Shown here: in pieces, positions 11,594-25,186 of the stretch
Layout of the letters: every line of letters begins with the position of its first letter
How positions within the stretch are numbered: position 1 is the stretch's first letter
Assembly (NCBI GenBank): GCA_000727475.1
Contig: KL647315.1
Location: forward strand, 69,528 to 133,527
Length of the DNA stretch: 64,000 bases
DNA from: Sarcocystis neurona
Lineage: Eukaryota; Apicomplexa; Conoidasida; Eucoccidiorida; Sarcocystidae
Direction of reading: 5' to 3'
Position numbers and translations under genes: made by a program
Notes under the pieces: model-generated
Database searches by the model: none
Seen by the model: the letters and a program-made list of their open reading frames with translations, nothing else
What the model was told of the DNA's origin: nothing

Positions 11594-12138
11594 AGGGCCC
11601 ACCATTAAATTTGTACTTGCCCCGTGTACCCGCAAGTGACTGAAAAAAGAGGGTGTACACAGCGTGGTCATGTATGTGTGTCCAGCAACCACCAACACGT
11701 ATGTATTACATACATGTATACGTTCACGTCGGTTGGACGTAGTGAGTGAGGGACACACCCGCGAGACACTGCAGCATGCTGTCTGGCGTGTAAAGGAGTG
11801 GAACGTGTGGTCCTGCGTACAAACACGGGAAGCAGGACAGCTGCTTTTTTAGTACACTTTGGTGTCTACATGTGTGCTGTCGTCTCCCTGAAGTTGCCTC
11901 GTGCTTGTTCGATTGGTTTCTCTGCCATACAGCACGCTCCTTTGCTATCACCAAAGGAGCACCCTCCGCGCAGGATCCGCGGACGCTGCACAAGGTCTGC
12001 TTCTGCTGCTCCGCTCGCTGCTGCTGCGACTCCGCCGCTGCTGCCGCTCGGCCGCTGCTGCTGCAGCTGTAGCGGAGGTGCCAAGCGTGGACAAGTGTTC
12101 CGGCTGTACGCTTCTTCTGCATGTACGGGAAGGAGAAC

Positions 12139-12400
12139 GATGTCCTGCAGGAGACAGGAGCCGCACGGTTATGGTGAAATATCTAGAAATTCTGTTCAGG
12201 AAATATTCGGCATAGACACCCGACAATTTCAAAAGATCTACACAGTACGAGAACATAGCAAAACCATTCTCCGCCGTTCTCGCTGTGCGCTACCCATCAC
12301 CACGTTCTCTCCCCGGATGCGACTTCCTACTTCTATCTCCCCGCATTCATTAGCACATACAACGTCTGCGCATACGCTGTCAATACACGCACATGTGCAG
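12139..12400 (+). CDS. Putative small gene, 5' exon
   Basis: An ATG at 12139 starts a frame of 87 codons with non-repetitive composition (QEIFGIDTRQFQKIYTVRE). It ends exactly at a strong CAG|GTGAGT donor (12401-12406) in phase 0. The same frame is open upstream to 11798 through a CTG-rich stretch, so the true start may be earlier or in another exon. It is paired with the exon at 12686 because both the acceptor quality and the phase agree. No domain is recognised. The gene would converge tail-to-tail with the large minus-strand gene. Confidence 0.3.
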
Positions 12401-12473
12401 GTGAGTCCACGAGGGCAGGTCGGCAAAAGTTCAAATACATAAGAGTCTACAGTCGTTACCGTCCTGCTTCGGT

Positions 12474-12476
12474 GAC

Positions 12477-12508
<32 letters not shown>

Positions 12509-12510
12509 CC
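12474..12510 (+). repeat. (CA)n microsatellite
   Basis: An alternating CA run, followed by a short C run, sits inside the putative 12401-12685 intron. Confidence 0.9.
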
Positions 12511-12685
12511 CCACTCACGCACAAACTCTCGGAGTACAGTACGGCAGCATTCGGCAGCTTGTGCGGTAACGCAGCACAAGCAGCAGCAGGCGGCGCCATA
12601 GAATGCGTAGCGTTGAACAGCAGTTGTTTCGTTTTTCTATACAACGCCTTTGTGCACCTATCTACTGTATTTTCTTCTTCTGCAG

Positions 12686-12781
12686 GACGTGGACATTCAT
12701 ATGTGTGGCCCTAGAGAAGCCCTGCGAGCACAGGAAGATGTGAAAACCAGGCCAAGAAAAAGTACCATCCCCCAGCAGTAG
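12686..12781 (+). CDS. Putative small gene, terminal exon
   Basis: A strong acceptor (ttttcttcttctgcag) ends at 12685. The following phase-0 frame gives 31 codons (DVDIHMCGPREALRAQEDVK and on) to TAG at 12779-12781. Joined to the upstream exon it would make a protein of about 118 residues with a basic C-terminus. The intron (12401-12685) contains a (CA)n run. The stop lies 51 bp from the stop of the minus-strand gene ending at 12833, a compact convergent arrangement that makes both ends more believable. Function unknown. Confidence 0.3.
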   Translation, partial: DVDIHMCGPREALRAQEDVKTRPRKSTIPQQ

Positions 12782-12832
12782 TAGGGATAGGATGAGTGGC
12801 AGGAGCAGGTTTGAATAGTGTGTGGAGGATTC

Positions 12833-12914
12833 CTAGAAGTGGGGAAAACGTAGCAGTTCTACGACGGAGGTTTTATAACGAGTCGCCGTCGAGCAGGCAA
12901 CATTGTTTATCTCC
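12833..12914 (-). CDS. Gene B putative terminal exon, RAP-like C-terminus
   Basis: An acceptor (ggtcacatgtgtag, AG at 12916-12915) enters in phase 2, matching the micro-exon. The frame reads EINNVACSTATRYKTSVVELL then RFPHF to a TAG stop at 12835-12833. RAP domains end with a Thr-x-x-Arg segment, a strand with paired Val and an aromatic-rich tail (VVxVPxxEW type); TRYKTSVVELLRFPHF has that layout without the final Glu-Trp. The position immediately opposite the convergent plus-strand gene also suits a 3' end. Confidence 0.3.
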
Positions 12915-15900
12915 CTACACATGTGACCAATAGTAGAAAGACGCGCCGGCGCGTGATGAAGAGAAGCGCAGAAATACGTCTCGGATGAGCCTGCCTGTCT
13001 GTGACTATGTACATGTACACGCCTATATACTGGACACTGCAGTCGAGTTGCAGGCTGTTCCTCGACCGCACCCAAGCGAAGAAATACTCCTGGGCTGCGC
13101 CTGGCTGCCTGTGACTATGTACATACAAAATATCCGCTGCAGCGACGTTGGACGCCGTTTCTCGACCGCACTATCTGAAGTCTGCTACGGCTGTGCTGGG
13201 TGCTACTTTCTTCTCTTCGACAAAAAATCGTGCTCGCGTGCCTGCGGCTGCTGGCAGCAGCTGCTACTTGCTTGTCCTACGAGGTTTTGTGAGACGAAAA
13301 GAGCTTTCTGTGTCGTTCTTCTCTCTTGACTGCTTTGGCTAAACAAAGAAATACTACAGCGGCAGAAAGCTGATGGCTTAAGAATTCTTCCCATACGCAT
13401 GTGCAGGCTCCTATGTATAACGTGCGATGAACAACGACACTTGCATGCTTCTTTATGTAGCGTCTTCATTAACAAGTAATCGACGACCTGCTTTTCTCAC
13501 CACGTGCTGCACGACAGTCAGACTTCTCTCTCTCTCTCTGCATATACACATGAAGAATTATATAGCTGTACCTATATATATATATATATGCATATAGGCA
13601 CAGGCGTACAAATATACGCATACACTATATATACATGTAGCTGCCGTCATGCTGCACACGTGTATACCTACACGTTTCTAAGATTACATATATATATATA
13701 TATTTATGTATAGATGCCGGCGCTGTTGCCGTGTATACACACAAACAGACGAATCGTATTCATCTTTATCACCATCTGTCCTTATCTATTCCTACGTATA
13801 TGTATCAATCCACCTAGCAGCGCAGCAGCAGCACGTATCGAACTGATTGGTTTCTTCACTTTCCACAGCCTCCTGCCACTAAATAAAAACACGAATATTT
13901 ACGTACATGTACGTGGAGACTACACGTATTCAGGAATATGCAAATACCTACCTATATATATATATATATACATACGTGTATAAATGTGCACAGGTGTATA
14001 CACAGTTGTAGCGACGTATGCACAGGACAGGTGCCTACGCGCATGCGCATTTATATAACATCTTTTCCTGCTATCCGTAGCGGTTTCCTGTGTATTTACG
14101 CACATGTTCAAACATATTTGTACCAATCTACATCCACATATATATATATAATTGTATGATTTTATATGGATATTTACATATATATATATATGTATATGTA
14201 CACCGAGAGAGAAAGAGCGTCTTACGCTATGGCGCAGTGTACAGGTTTGTATGTGCCTGCAGTTGTTTGTTGATTTCTCACCACGCAGTACGGACCGGCC
14301 ACCATCTCGACCCGTACAATTTTTATCGACGGTTTGTCCAGCGTCCTGCCCTCCTCCTGCTGCTGCTGCGCTTCCTCCTGCGGTTGCAGTTGCGCTTCCT
14401 CCTGCTGCTGCTGGGTCGTCTTCTTGTCTTTCTCGTTGTTGTTCTCCCCTTCTTGCACCTGCTGGGCTGCCGTCTCCTCTTCTTGCTGCTGCTCCGCTGT
14501 CGTCGTCCGCTGCTTCTGCTCTACCGCCTCTTCCTTCCGTCGCTCCAGCTGCTGTGCTGTCTTCTGGTGCCGCTGGCGCCTCCGCGTCGGCTGCCCCAGC
14601 AGCAACTCGTCTGCCGCGTTGCTGCATGGCGTTGGCCGGCTGCCGCTGCGGCCTGCGAGACGAGACAGGCGGAGCACCGTCCGCAGCACTTCCTGCTGCA
14701 TGCCTGCGCGCACACGAAGGTCACCCCATCTGCCACAGGGCTTTTTTGAGCAGCCGCTTCCCAGCGTGTGCTGCACGAGGAACGCAGCAGCCTCCTCAGA
14801 CACAAAGGACTGCAGCAGTACTGCGAACCACGACAGACTTATGAATAAACAGGAGAATGTGAAAAGAGCCAGAGCCTACCACCTGCCCCACTGGCATACA
14901 TACATCCCTCATGCGTTTGTAGTAATCTGCCCTGCAGCGAAATATGCCTTATTATCAGAGGAAACCGCTGCATGACTTTGCGTCGCTGGCGCCTGCAGCG
15001 CCATTCCTAAAGTGCAGCAGCAACAACGGACGCTTTACTGCCGGCAGCTGCGTCTCTCTCTTCTTCTCTCTCACTTCCCGTAGGGAAAGCACTGCAGATT
15101 TATGTGTATGCGTGTGTGTCTACGTGATGCCCCGGCTCTCTACCGTAGAGGAACGCCTCACACCCCCGCTCCCGCAGCACCCAACACACGAAGCGTCGTG
15201 GCCAACGCATACACGAAAAAAGGCCCAGACCTCTGACAGGCGGGACTCTCTGTTGCCACGCAGGCAGATTTTAACTGGAGGCAATAAAAAGCAGAAGTCT
15301 GTGCAGACGCGTCCATATACGTCAACACATATATATATATATATATGTCCATGCGTATAAATGGACGTGTGTGTCTCCGCAAGAATAATTTGGTCAGAGA
15401 GACGTGTAGACCGAACACTGCCGCACCGGAGGCGTGAAGCAGACGCTGCATAGAAGTGGTTCCCCTGCAAGCGCAGGACTCTATAGATAATGTCTATAAG
15501 GAACTACTAGAGAGAGGGTCGACAATTCTACCCGGTGGAGAAGCAACAAAAAGAGGGCAGGAGGCCAAGCCCTGAAGAATTATATGAGGACCTGCCGTGT
15601 GCAGAGGCGTACGGAAGCGTGAGACGTCTCTCTCCGTAGGTCAGGAGATCCGGGAAAAAAACAGAGAGAGAAAGGGACAGAGAAAAGGAGAAAAAAAGGA
15701 AGATATGGAGAAAGCGAAGGCGAGGCATAAAAAGAAAACGAGACACGCAGAGACAGAAAGCGAGAGAGGGGCGTTTTTACGGGAATGGGAGAAATAACGG
15801 GCACACACACGCATACACACACACACGGGGACCAGAGGAAGAGTTCATACCAGCACAGATGACAGACGCACGCATGCGTTAGTTTGTACACATACATATA

Positions 15901-16123
15901 TATATGTATATGTATATGATGCTTGGAAATGTTCACATGTTTTGACAAGAAAAGAGATGGACAGAAGACCCCCCCCCTCGTAGAAGTTCATCGTGACGAC
16001 AAACAGCAGCAGATATCCACGAGGGCATGCAGCTCAAGGAAAAGCGTTGTCCAGGCAGCAGAGATAAAAAGGGAGCAGGAGAACAAGAAGACGAAAAGGA
16101 GCAAGGAAAGGCGGAGGACACGT

Positions 16124-16162
<39 letters not shown>

Positions 16163-19100
16163 TGCGTATGCATGCAAAGAGATCAAAGGCAGACGACGAG
16201 AAGGCATCCCGCAGGGGTTGCCATGGTCAGGAAGAGAAGAGGACTTTCTAGCCGCGATTCACACATGCAGACAATCTGCAAAAATTTATTTGCTTCTAGC
16301 AAAATTAAACGAAGGCGTAGAAGGCTTGGGAACGGGCTCACAGCGGCTGTGCGGTTTTGTTTCTCCTAGAGCCGCAGGCAGCACACACCCGTGGAACGGT
16401 GACTCGCGGTCGTAGGGCAACGCGTGCCCAGCATGCAGGGGGACGAGACAGATGCAGCGGCCCACTTGCCAGAAAGCAAAAAGAAGCAAAAATGGGTGCT
16501 GCTCAAACAAACAGAGAGACAGAGGGACTGAAGAAGAGGCCTGACAAATGATAGCAGGTAAGTATACGCACACACACACACACATACACACACACAGATA
16601 TTTGACAGAGAGAATACTCCTATGTATTTAGCTACGAAAAATTTACTGCAGTGCCGCTGTGTCGGAGTGCATGCGACAACAGGGTGGAGGAGTATAAGTT
16701 GCTCTTCTTATTACCCGAGACGGTTGTTTCCCTGTGCTGCGGCTGAGGCTTCCCGCATTCCTGCAGCACGTCCTGCGCCGCAAGTAGCGCATCAAGCGGC
16801 AGCAGGTGAAGCGCCGGCATCGCTTTCAGCGCTACTTGTCCTCGGATGCCACTGGCGGTCGCAGAGTTGACTGCTGCAGCTGCCTCTCCGCACCCGAGGC
16901 CAGAAGCATCCTCTTTCTCCTCTAGACGTGGGACACCGCTGCCCAAACGCTGAGACCCTGCTGCAGCAGATGCATTTGTTGTTGTTGCTCCGTCTGTTGC
17001 ATCTCCTGCTGCTCTTGTTGCTGCTGTTCCTCCTCCTCTTGCTGCTCTTGCTGCTGCTGCTGCTTGCACGAGTTCAGCAGGTGGGTGAAGGAGAAGACCC
17101 CCCGTCCGTTCCCACCGAGGCGCAGAAGTGGCAGAGACGGCAGAAAAGGAGAAAGCAGGCGAAGGGGATATGGGTAAAAGACTGGAATTGGAGGAAGAAG
17201 CAGACACGCATGCAAAAGCTTGCTTCTCTACGTAGCCCCCCAAGTGCCTTTCTATTCTCCTCTGCGGCAGCAACGTGAAGCAGCACCCCACCGCAGCAGC
17301 AATCAGTCCCGTCTGCTGCTGTCTGCACGCGCACATAAACAGCAGCAGCAGCAGCCGCAGCAACACATAACACAAGGAAGCCCGCGCTGCAGCGAATCTC
17401 TTTTCAAAGAAGATTCACTTGGAACACATACGTGGAGAGACCGCGTGTCTACGAAGCACTCAAAGGCTGAAAAGGGACACGTAGAGTATAGAGAGGGAGA
17501 AGGAGAGATACGGGGATATACGAGAGACGCTCGTATGTGGACAAACCGGGAAAGACAGAAAGAAGAAGAGAGACATGCACACACATTTCTCTGCATGTAG
17601 GGGGAAAAACGGAGATTTTTGTCAACAGCCAAGTGGCAAAACAGCATGCAGCTCCGTGTGCTCTCACCTTACCGCCATGTCACACATGTATCCTCCCATC
17701 TATCTGTCCATACATATATATATATGTATACATGGATAGACATATATGCACATACATACATATAGATGTATACAGATATATTTCTGCAACACAGTCTTCG
17801 AAATATATGTGTTACGTGTGTGTGTGTGTGTGGTTGGCTGCCTCTCCACAACAGGATGTGCGTCCCTCCGTCAATATATATGTATGTGTACACGTACATG
17901 TGTACACATATATACGCATACTTTGGTATGTATTTCTGTACTTATTAGTCCCCCAGCATCTTCACCACTGCAAGCAGTATCCCAGGATTCTCACTGTAGA
18001 TACACACATATATATTCATATATATAGATATGCGAATGTAGATATTTGAATGTTCTGGGAGAAGTATATATATACATATATATATATATCAAAATGTAGA
18101 TAGCTGAATGCTGAGTGTGAAGTATAAAGGTATATATATATATATGTATATATGCAAGCGTAGATATTTGAATGTTGGGTGTGAAACACACATAGATATA
18201 TATGTGTAAATATAGATATTCGAATATTGGGTGAGAATCACACAAAGAGGTGACCACATATAGAGACACCTATGAAGTAATGCAGAGCACCCCACCTCTC
18301 CGTTGAGGCACATGCAGAGAGACGGGAGTTGCAAGCAGCTGAACAGGGACACGTGTGACTCTACCTCGAGCGCTTCTGCTGAAACGCGTTGTACTTCGTT
18401 GTTCCACAAATTTTTCTAAATGGATCGTCGTAAATTTTCAAAAGTGCAGCCCACTCTCAGACTGCCTCAATAGAAGCCGCTGCTGCTGTGCTAGCTAGCT
18501 CTTCGCATGTACGCACACACACACACACACACATCGACACGCAGACACACACACACACACACACACACACTCGTAAGACAACGCCAGAGGCGCATGCAAT
18601 CGCAGCAGCAACGCCGGTGGGCAGACCCCTGCTGAGCAGCCCCACACTTTTCTTCTTCGCGCTCTGGCGCTTGCATGCACACGCTTGCGTTGCACTGCCG
18701 CGAAGAGAGAAACCTAGACCCAACAACAACACCACACACGCACACACGCCAGTACGCAGAAGCGAAGGAGCCCCCTCACGCCCCTCCACACCACCGCAAG
18801 ACGGACGCAGCTGCTTCCCTCTGCTGCGCTGCCCGCTGCTGCGTTTCCCCCTGCTGGGCTTCCCCCTGCTGCCTCTCCCTCTGCTGCGCTCCCCGCTGCT
18901 GCGTTTTCCTCTGCTCCGCTTCCCTGTGCTCCGTCTACCCCTGCCGTGCTTCCCGCTGCTGTGCTTGCCACGGCTGCTTTTCTCCGGTTCTTCCCTCTGC
19001 TGCTGCGTCTTACTTGTCCACGCTGTCGTCGTGCAGCCCACGCCTTCTACCAGGTCGAGCCCCTTCCTTACCTCTGTCAATAATACGTGTGAGACCCGAC

Positions 19101-22100
19101 GCGATGAGACACAGGCACCAGGAGTGCAGTACAGGCACTTCTGCAGGTGCAGATGCGCGAATCTAGGGGAACCGCGCGCATGCACAACACTCCTACACGT
19201 CCTGCCGAAGTAGAAAGAACCTGTGCACGTGGATGACCAGCTGCATGCGACCTGAATTATCTAGGCATGTATCGATCCTCACACACACCAAGCATTAGAC
19301 ACCCCCCATATATTTCTATATACGTATGTGTGAGTATATGAGTGTAAATGACTCCGTCTCCCTGTAGCTACGTACACAACCACGAGGAATATATCTTCGT
19401 ACATATGTGCATTCATATACATGCACCTCTTCCTCTCTCTCTCTCGCACTATATATATATATATATATGTACGCGTAACTCTCTCGCTATATACCCACAT
19501 ATATATGTATATATGTGTATATGCTCTATGAGTACATGTACATATATATGTCCGTCTCATTATTTCTATGTACACAAAGCGGGAGAAATACACACTCACA
19601 CATATACGCATTCACATATATATGTGCCTCTCTCTCTCCTCATATAGACGTATGTGTTGTCATGGTGCTACAAAGTTGTACAGTTCCCTTGACTGCAGGA
19701 GGGCACTGGAGCGGTGTAAAGGAAAAAAATTAATTAGTGTGAGTGCCGCACGGATATACAGATGCATGCGGCAACCGCACCTGATGACTGTTTCATCTTC
19801 AGCGCTGTATCCCACTCGACGAGAGAAGCAGCTGCTTCGGGCGTCGCGTCTTCGCAGGAGCGTCGCCACCAGATACGCCGTCGCCAGCGGCAGATATGGA
19901 CCCGCTTCAGCAGCGGAGTCCCCCACGCCTCCGGTGGTGCTGCTGCCGCTGTCCTGCTGCCAACTGCTGCTGCAGCTGACCACCTCGTCCGCATCCCATT
20001 CGCTGCTGCTGCTTCTTCTGAAAGTTCGCACGGACTCGGAGCCGCCGCAGCTTCGGTGCGGAACGCAGCTGCTGCCTCTGGAGGCACTCGTTTCTCTGGG
20101 CGCGCTGCTGCCGCTGCAGGCAACAGTGATGGGGATTGTCGACAAGAAGACGCTGCTCGTCTCTCTGGAGGAGTTGCTGCCGCGAGTTGTCGAGCTGCTG
20201 CTCCTGCTCCTGCTGTCGCTCCTGCTGCTGCTGCGGGCACCGTAGGTGGCACAGCGGCGGCCTGCTGCGTCAGCTGCTGCTGGCGCGCAGCAGCTGCAGA
20301 AGAAGGAGCTGCAAAGCAGCGCTGTCGACAGACACGCCAGCTGCCGCGTCGACACGCAGCCCTGCAGCAACACAGAGATCCGCAGATTTGTCTGGGGATC
20401 TACCAGAAGCTAGAATTCCTCCACCAAGTCGAGAGGACAAGTATAGGCCTTTCTTAGTCATCTAATCAAGGCGAGATATTCACCTATTCGTGTTTATCTG
20501 TCTCTGAGTGTGGGCCATCGAAAAAAAGGGGAACAGATACTCACGTGAACACACTTCTACACACATATGTGCACACGTACGTCTCCATGCGCCCCGTCTC
20601 TGTATCCCCGTCTTTCCCAACTGCAGAGAGCATACAACAGGCACGCCTACTTCCTTATGTAGTGGTGACGTGTATTTACATGCGTCAGCTCGTACAGATA
20701 TAAAAGGCTATCTACTACTAAACAAAGTAGATGGCCTCTTGCCTCGTCACCGAGAGAAGGACAGTTACTCGTATAAAGACGTACACCTAGGCAGCCACTT
20801 GTTCACGTGCAGCGTCGACTTATCTACAGTTCGTCCCCTCCACACAGACATATATATATATATATAAAGAGAGAGAGAGAATGATACATGCATAGATAGA
20901 TAGATAGATAGGCATATGTGTACATGCGTGAGACAGAGAAAAACGGGTTCACGCCTTCTGCAGGCACCCGACATATATCACCCCTTCATCTCTCTACACA
21001 CGGACACACACGTGTATATATATATATATGTATATAATAACAGATATATATATATATATGTGCATACGTAAGGGAGACAGATACACGTTCAGGCCTCTTG
21101 CAGGCACCAGACATATGAAAACTTTCCATCCCTCTCTTTCCTTCTCCTTGTATATATATATACAGACATACATACATGCATATATCTATATAGAAGCACA
21201 TATATATATATATATATATGCCTATGTATATATCTATATACGTATACATAGACGTAGATATACAGCGAGGAACATATTTACATATATACAGGGGGAAGCG
21301 TACACCTGCTGGAAGTGGGGTAAACACCCATGTTTCTTCCTCTCGAACTTACGTCCACAAGCAGCAGTCACACACGTTCGTGTAGCGCTCATCCGTCTTT
21401 CTTCATCTCCCTCTCTTTTCCTCTACCAATTTACATACAGAGACGCAGATACACTTGCGTGCCCCCACTTCTTCGTGTGAGCATGTCTAGGGCGCACGCA
21501 GAAGATGGCCACGTGCGGCCACGTGAGGGCGGATTTCTTCTTACCATATTCGTGAGCAGCAGCTTCTCCACTAGCCGCATTTCCTTCTCCTTCAACAGAG
21601 GTGTCGCCAGCAGTTGCTTCTGCAGCAGCAACGCGTGCTGCTGTGCCACCTCCGCCTGTTGCCGCTGCTGTGGCAGCTGCTGCTGATGCAGCTGCCGGGC
21701 TGCGTGGACCGCCTCGCTGCTTTGCTGCTGCTGCTGCTGCTGCTCGGGGACGCACGCAGAGGCAGCAGAGGAAGCAATGCCTGCGGGTGGCCGCAGTCTC
21801 CACGCGTTCCACGGCAGCGGCGCCGCGTCCAGACGCAGCCGGCTTGATAAACACGCGTGTGGGGGGAGTGTTTCTGCGCGCAAGGGCGAAGCGCCAGCAG
21901 AAGCTTGAGGACAGCCGTAGACCTGCAACGAAGCTGGAGAGGCTGCACGCGTCTGTAGCGGGGTGCACGCAAAATATGTGGCAGCGCGGCTTGGGTGCGA
22001 TTGTGAGGGGGCTGCGTGTGGCTGGATCGCAGGTGGAGCAGGGAAAACTGCTGCAGGCCACCTGCATGCGCCCAAGAAAGGTGACTCGGGCGGTTCTGCC

Positions 22101-25019
22101 GACAAAGACCACGCCTGCCAGGTGCGGGGGTTGGCACGTTGCAGCGGAGGCATGCAGGCAGCAGGCAGCTGGCATCTTCCCAGCAGGTCTAGCTTCAGCG
22201 CCGCAGCAACAATGCGCGCCATGAAAGAAAAGGAGTTGCAAGAGTCAGCAACAGAAGAAGAAGCAGTAGCAGCAACAGAGGCAGACACAGGGGTAGCAGC
22301 AACTCCGTGGTCGCTTTCATTTTCCCTTTCTCCCCTACTGCAGTCTTCCTCTCCTGCGCGCCTGCTGCGGTCCGCTGTCGTCCTAAGCGCTGCGGCGTCA
22401 CTGATGCTCTCTGCATACACAGGCCACCGCCTGCTGGGGTTGCTGCTGCTGCTTTTGCTGCTGCTGCTTTTGCTGCTGCTGTCGGTGTAGCAGTGGCCAC
22501 TGTGCGGTGTCTCTGTTTTCACGTGTCCTTCGTCGTTGCTGCCGCGGTCGTCGCTGCTGCTGCGGTCCGGTGGCGCATGCGTAGGGCAGGCAGCGGTAGC
22601 AGCCGTGCTGCATTCCGAGGCGAGGAGCCCGTTGCGTCTTCGTGCTGCTGGTAGACGGGCATGCCCTCGTGCGGCCGCGTGCGTATGCTGCGCTGCCTTC
22701 TGCTGCTGGTGCTCCGGCGGGTGACTGGGAGGGCGAGGCTGTCCGTGCTGCTGCTGCTGGTGCTCTTGGTGTAGCCCCAAGCGGCACTGCTGACCCCACG
22801 GCTGTCGCCTCTCCCGTTGTTGCTGTGGCTGCTCTTGTTCGTAGTGCCACTGCTGCTGTTGTTGTTGTTGCGGCTGCTGCTGTCGCTGCTGCTGCTGTTG
22901 CTGGAGAGCGTGCCTGAAGAGAGTGAGTGCGGCTGCAGGGGTGTAGCACCCAGCCTCAGCGAGAGCAGTCAGCGCGTCGGCAATTGCATGGCAGGAAAGC
23001 GACCGGCTGCAGAGAGAGAAAGAGCAAGAGCAGCGGCAGCAGCAACAGCAGCAGTTTTCTACAGACGCATGCATGTACAGATGCAGAAACGAGAACCGCG
23101 TCACTCCGACACCCCACAGCCCAAAGATCCCTAATACTATAGCTGTACGTACAGAGAGACATACAGCAGCACACATCCACGTACACATATATATATACAT
23201 ATATACATGTGTAGCAGCACACGCATGTGTCTGCATTTATGCTGAAATGTTTATACCGGTTATCAGCTACTACATTTGTATGTACAGAGAGGCATACAGA
23301 AGCACACCTGTACGCGCGTACATATATATATATAGATATATATATATACATAAATAAATACAAAACAGCACATGCGTGTGCCTGAATGCATGCACAGACA
23401 TGTACGAAGATATATAATATCATCTACAGGTGAATGTTAGCATGTATGCATATGCGCATGGGGTCCAGTCGCTGGCACACCGGCAGGTAGCAATGAGGAC
23501 GAGTTTTGGGCTATATAAAAATACATGCATGCGCAGAAAAGGACGTGTCGCTTCCCCCGCCTCCACGTCGAGGCAGCCGCCTGCTTCACCGACCGATGGC
23601 TCTTCGCATGCGGTGGCAGCTGCCGCAAAACGCGCGTCGGTATCAGCTGCCGCGTAGAACGGTGCTACAGGACTACACAGAGACAGGTACAGACGCAGAG
23701 AGAACGACACACACATATATATATATATACACACATAAACAGGTGGCATACATGTCTATATATACATATATGTATAGAGATTTTTGACCATCCTAGATAG
23801 AAGGGAAAATCCATGTATGTAGTTGTAAATACCGATGCTCATGCTTTATATATATATATATATGTAGACGCATGTGTATATAAGTACGTGTACGTTCGGA
23901 CATAAGTGAGCACCCTGTATACCTGTAAATATCTACGAGTACATACATATATAGATAGATAGATAGGTAGATGGATACGTACGTATACACATGCTATATG
24001 TTATACACATATATATATATATATACGTACGGCCTATTAAACACCCTGTATAGATATCATTATCCACGTGTGTATGAATAACTATATATATATAGGCATT
24101 GCCTAGTACTCTGTATAGGGAAGAAATTCCTTGTGCATGCGTGGGCAGATGTCGTCGTTCCCCTCTGCAATCGCCGGAAGAGCAGTGCCGCTTCACCTTC
24201 TTCGGCGACGAAAACTTAGTCCCCCCGCTGCGGTGTCTCCCTCTGCTGCTGCTGCTCGCGCGGCATGCGCTGCTCCCACTGTGAGGGCCTCCTCGTCTGC
24301 ATCTGCTGGTGATCCCGGTGCGGCCCCAGCGAGACGCGCGCTTCCTGCTGTTCGCCGGCGTGCTGCTGCTGCTGGCTCTGTTGCTGTTGCTTCCGCAATT
24401 TCGGCGGCGAGACGTCTTGCCAGGGCAGGCAGTACATGCACAGCAGCAACTCGTAGGGGGAGAAGTCCGAACGCGGCGGTTCTCCTGTTTCTTCTCTCTT
24501 TCTCCACCTCTTCCTTCTCCCCCTTCGCCTCTGCTGCTGCTGGCATCAATTCTGCTGCGACTGCTGCTGTTCCAAGAAGTCCTGCAGCAGCCGTTCGTGA
24601 TGTTCCTCCCCGGTTCCATGCCGGTGCTGCTGTTGCTGCGGGGCTCCTGGGGGACGCCTCTGCGACGGTGTTTGACGCAGCTGCTGCCGTCTCGTCCCCT
24701 CGACGGGAGGCGGCCTCCGCCACCGGAGCAACGGCAGCGGCTGCAGCAGCAGCAGCCTCGCGTACAGCAGCAGCAGCAGTAAGTGCGTCTGCTGGAGCAC
24801 ACGCAGGAGCAGCTGCTGCACCAGGTGCGGCGGCAGGTCGTCCGCTTCTTTTACGTCTGGTGCCTCCTGTGGCAGCCGCCGACGCGCTCCAGCTGCCGTC
24901 GCGGCTGCTGTTGCTCGTGTTTGTGCCCCTGCTGCTGTAGCTGCTGTCGGTGCAGCTCTGGCTCTCAGGGCGGCTACACATCCGCCCCTTATCAGCGTAC
25001 CTGATAGACCTGCTGCGCT

Positions 25020-25051
<32 letters not shown>

Positions 25052-25153
25052 CCGTTGCTGTTGCTGCTGCTGGTGTTGTTGCAACTGCTGCTGTTGCTGC
25101 TGCTGATGGTATTCTTGCTGCCGTTGCAGCTGCTGTTGCTGTTGTGGCTGCTA

Positions 25154-25186
<33 letters not shown>

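Noticed and set aside
14152..14975. Plus-strand Cys/Ser/Leu-rich ORFs of 213-230 codons
   Set aside because: They are antisense to the Gln/Glu-rich gene B exon; homopolymers are in the unlikely sense and they start in microsatellite.
18714..18971. Ala/Gly-rich minus-strand ORF as an exon
   Set aside because: It is a 15-bp repeat downstream of a near-consensus GTAAGG donor; including it breaks the phase with the next supported exon.
22980..23236. ATG-started N-terminal extension (MQTHACA...) of the exon at 23006
   Set aside because: The extension is microsatellite and lies upstream of a strong polypyrimidine acceptor that matches the previous donor's phase.
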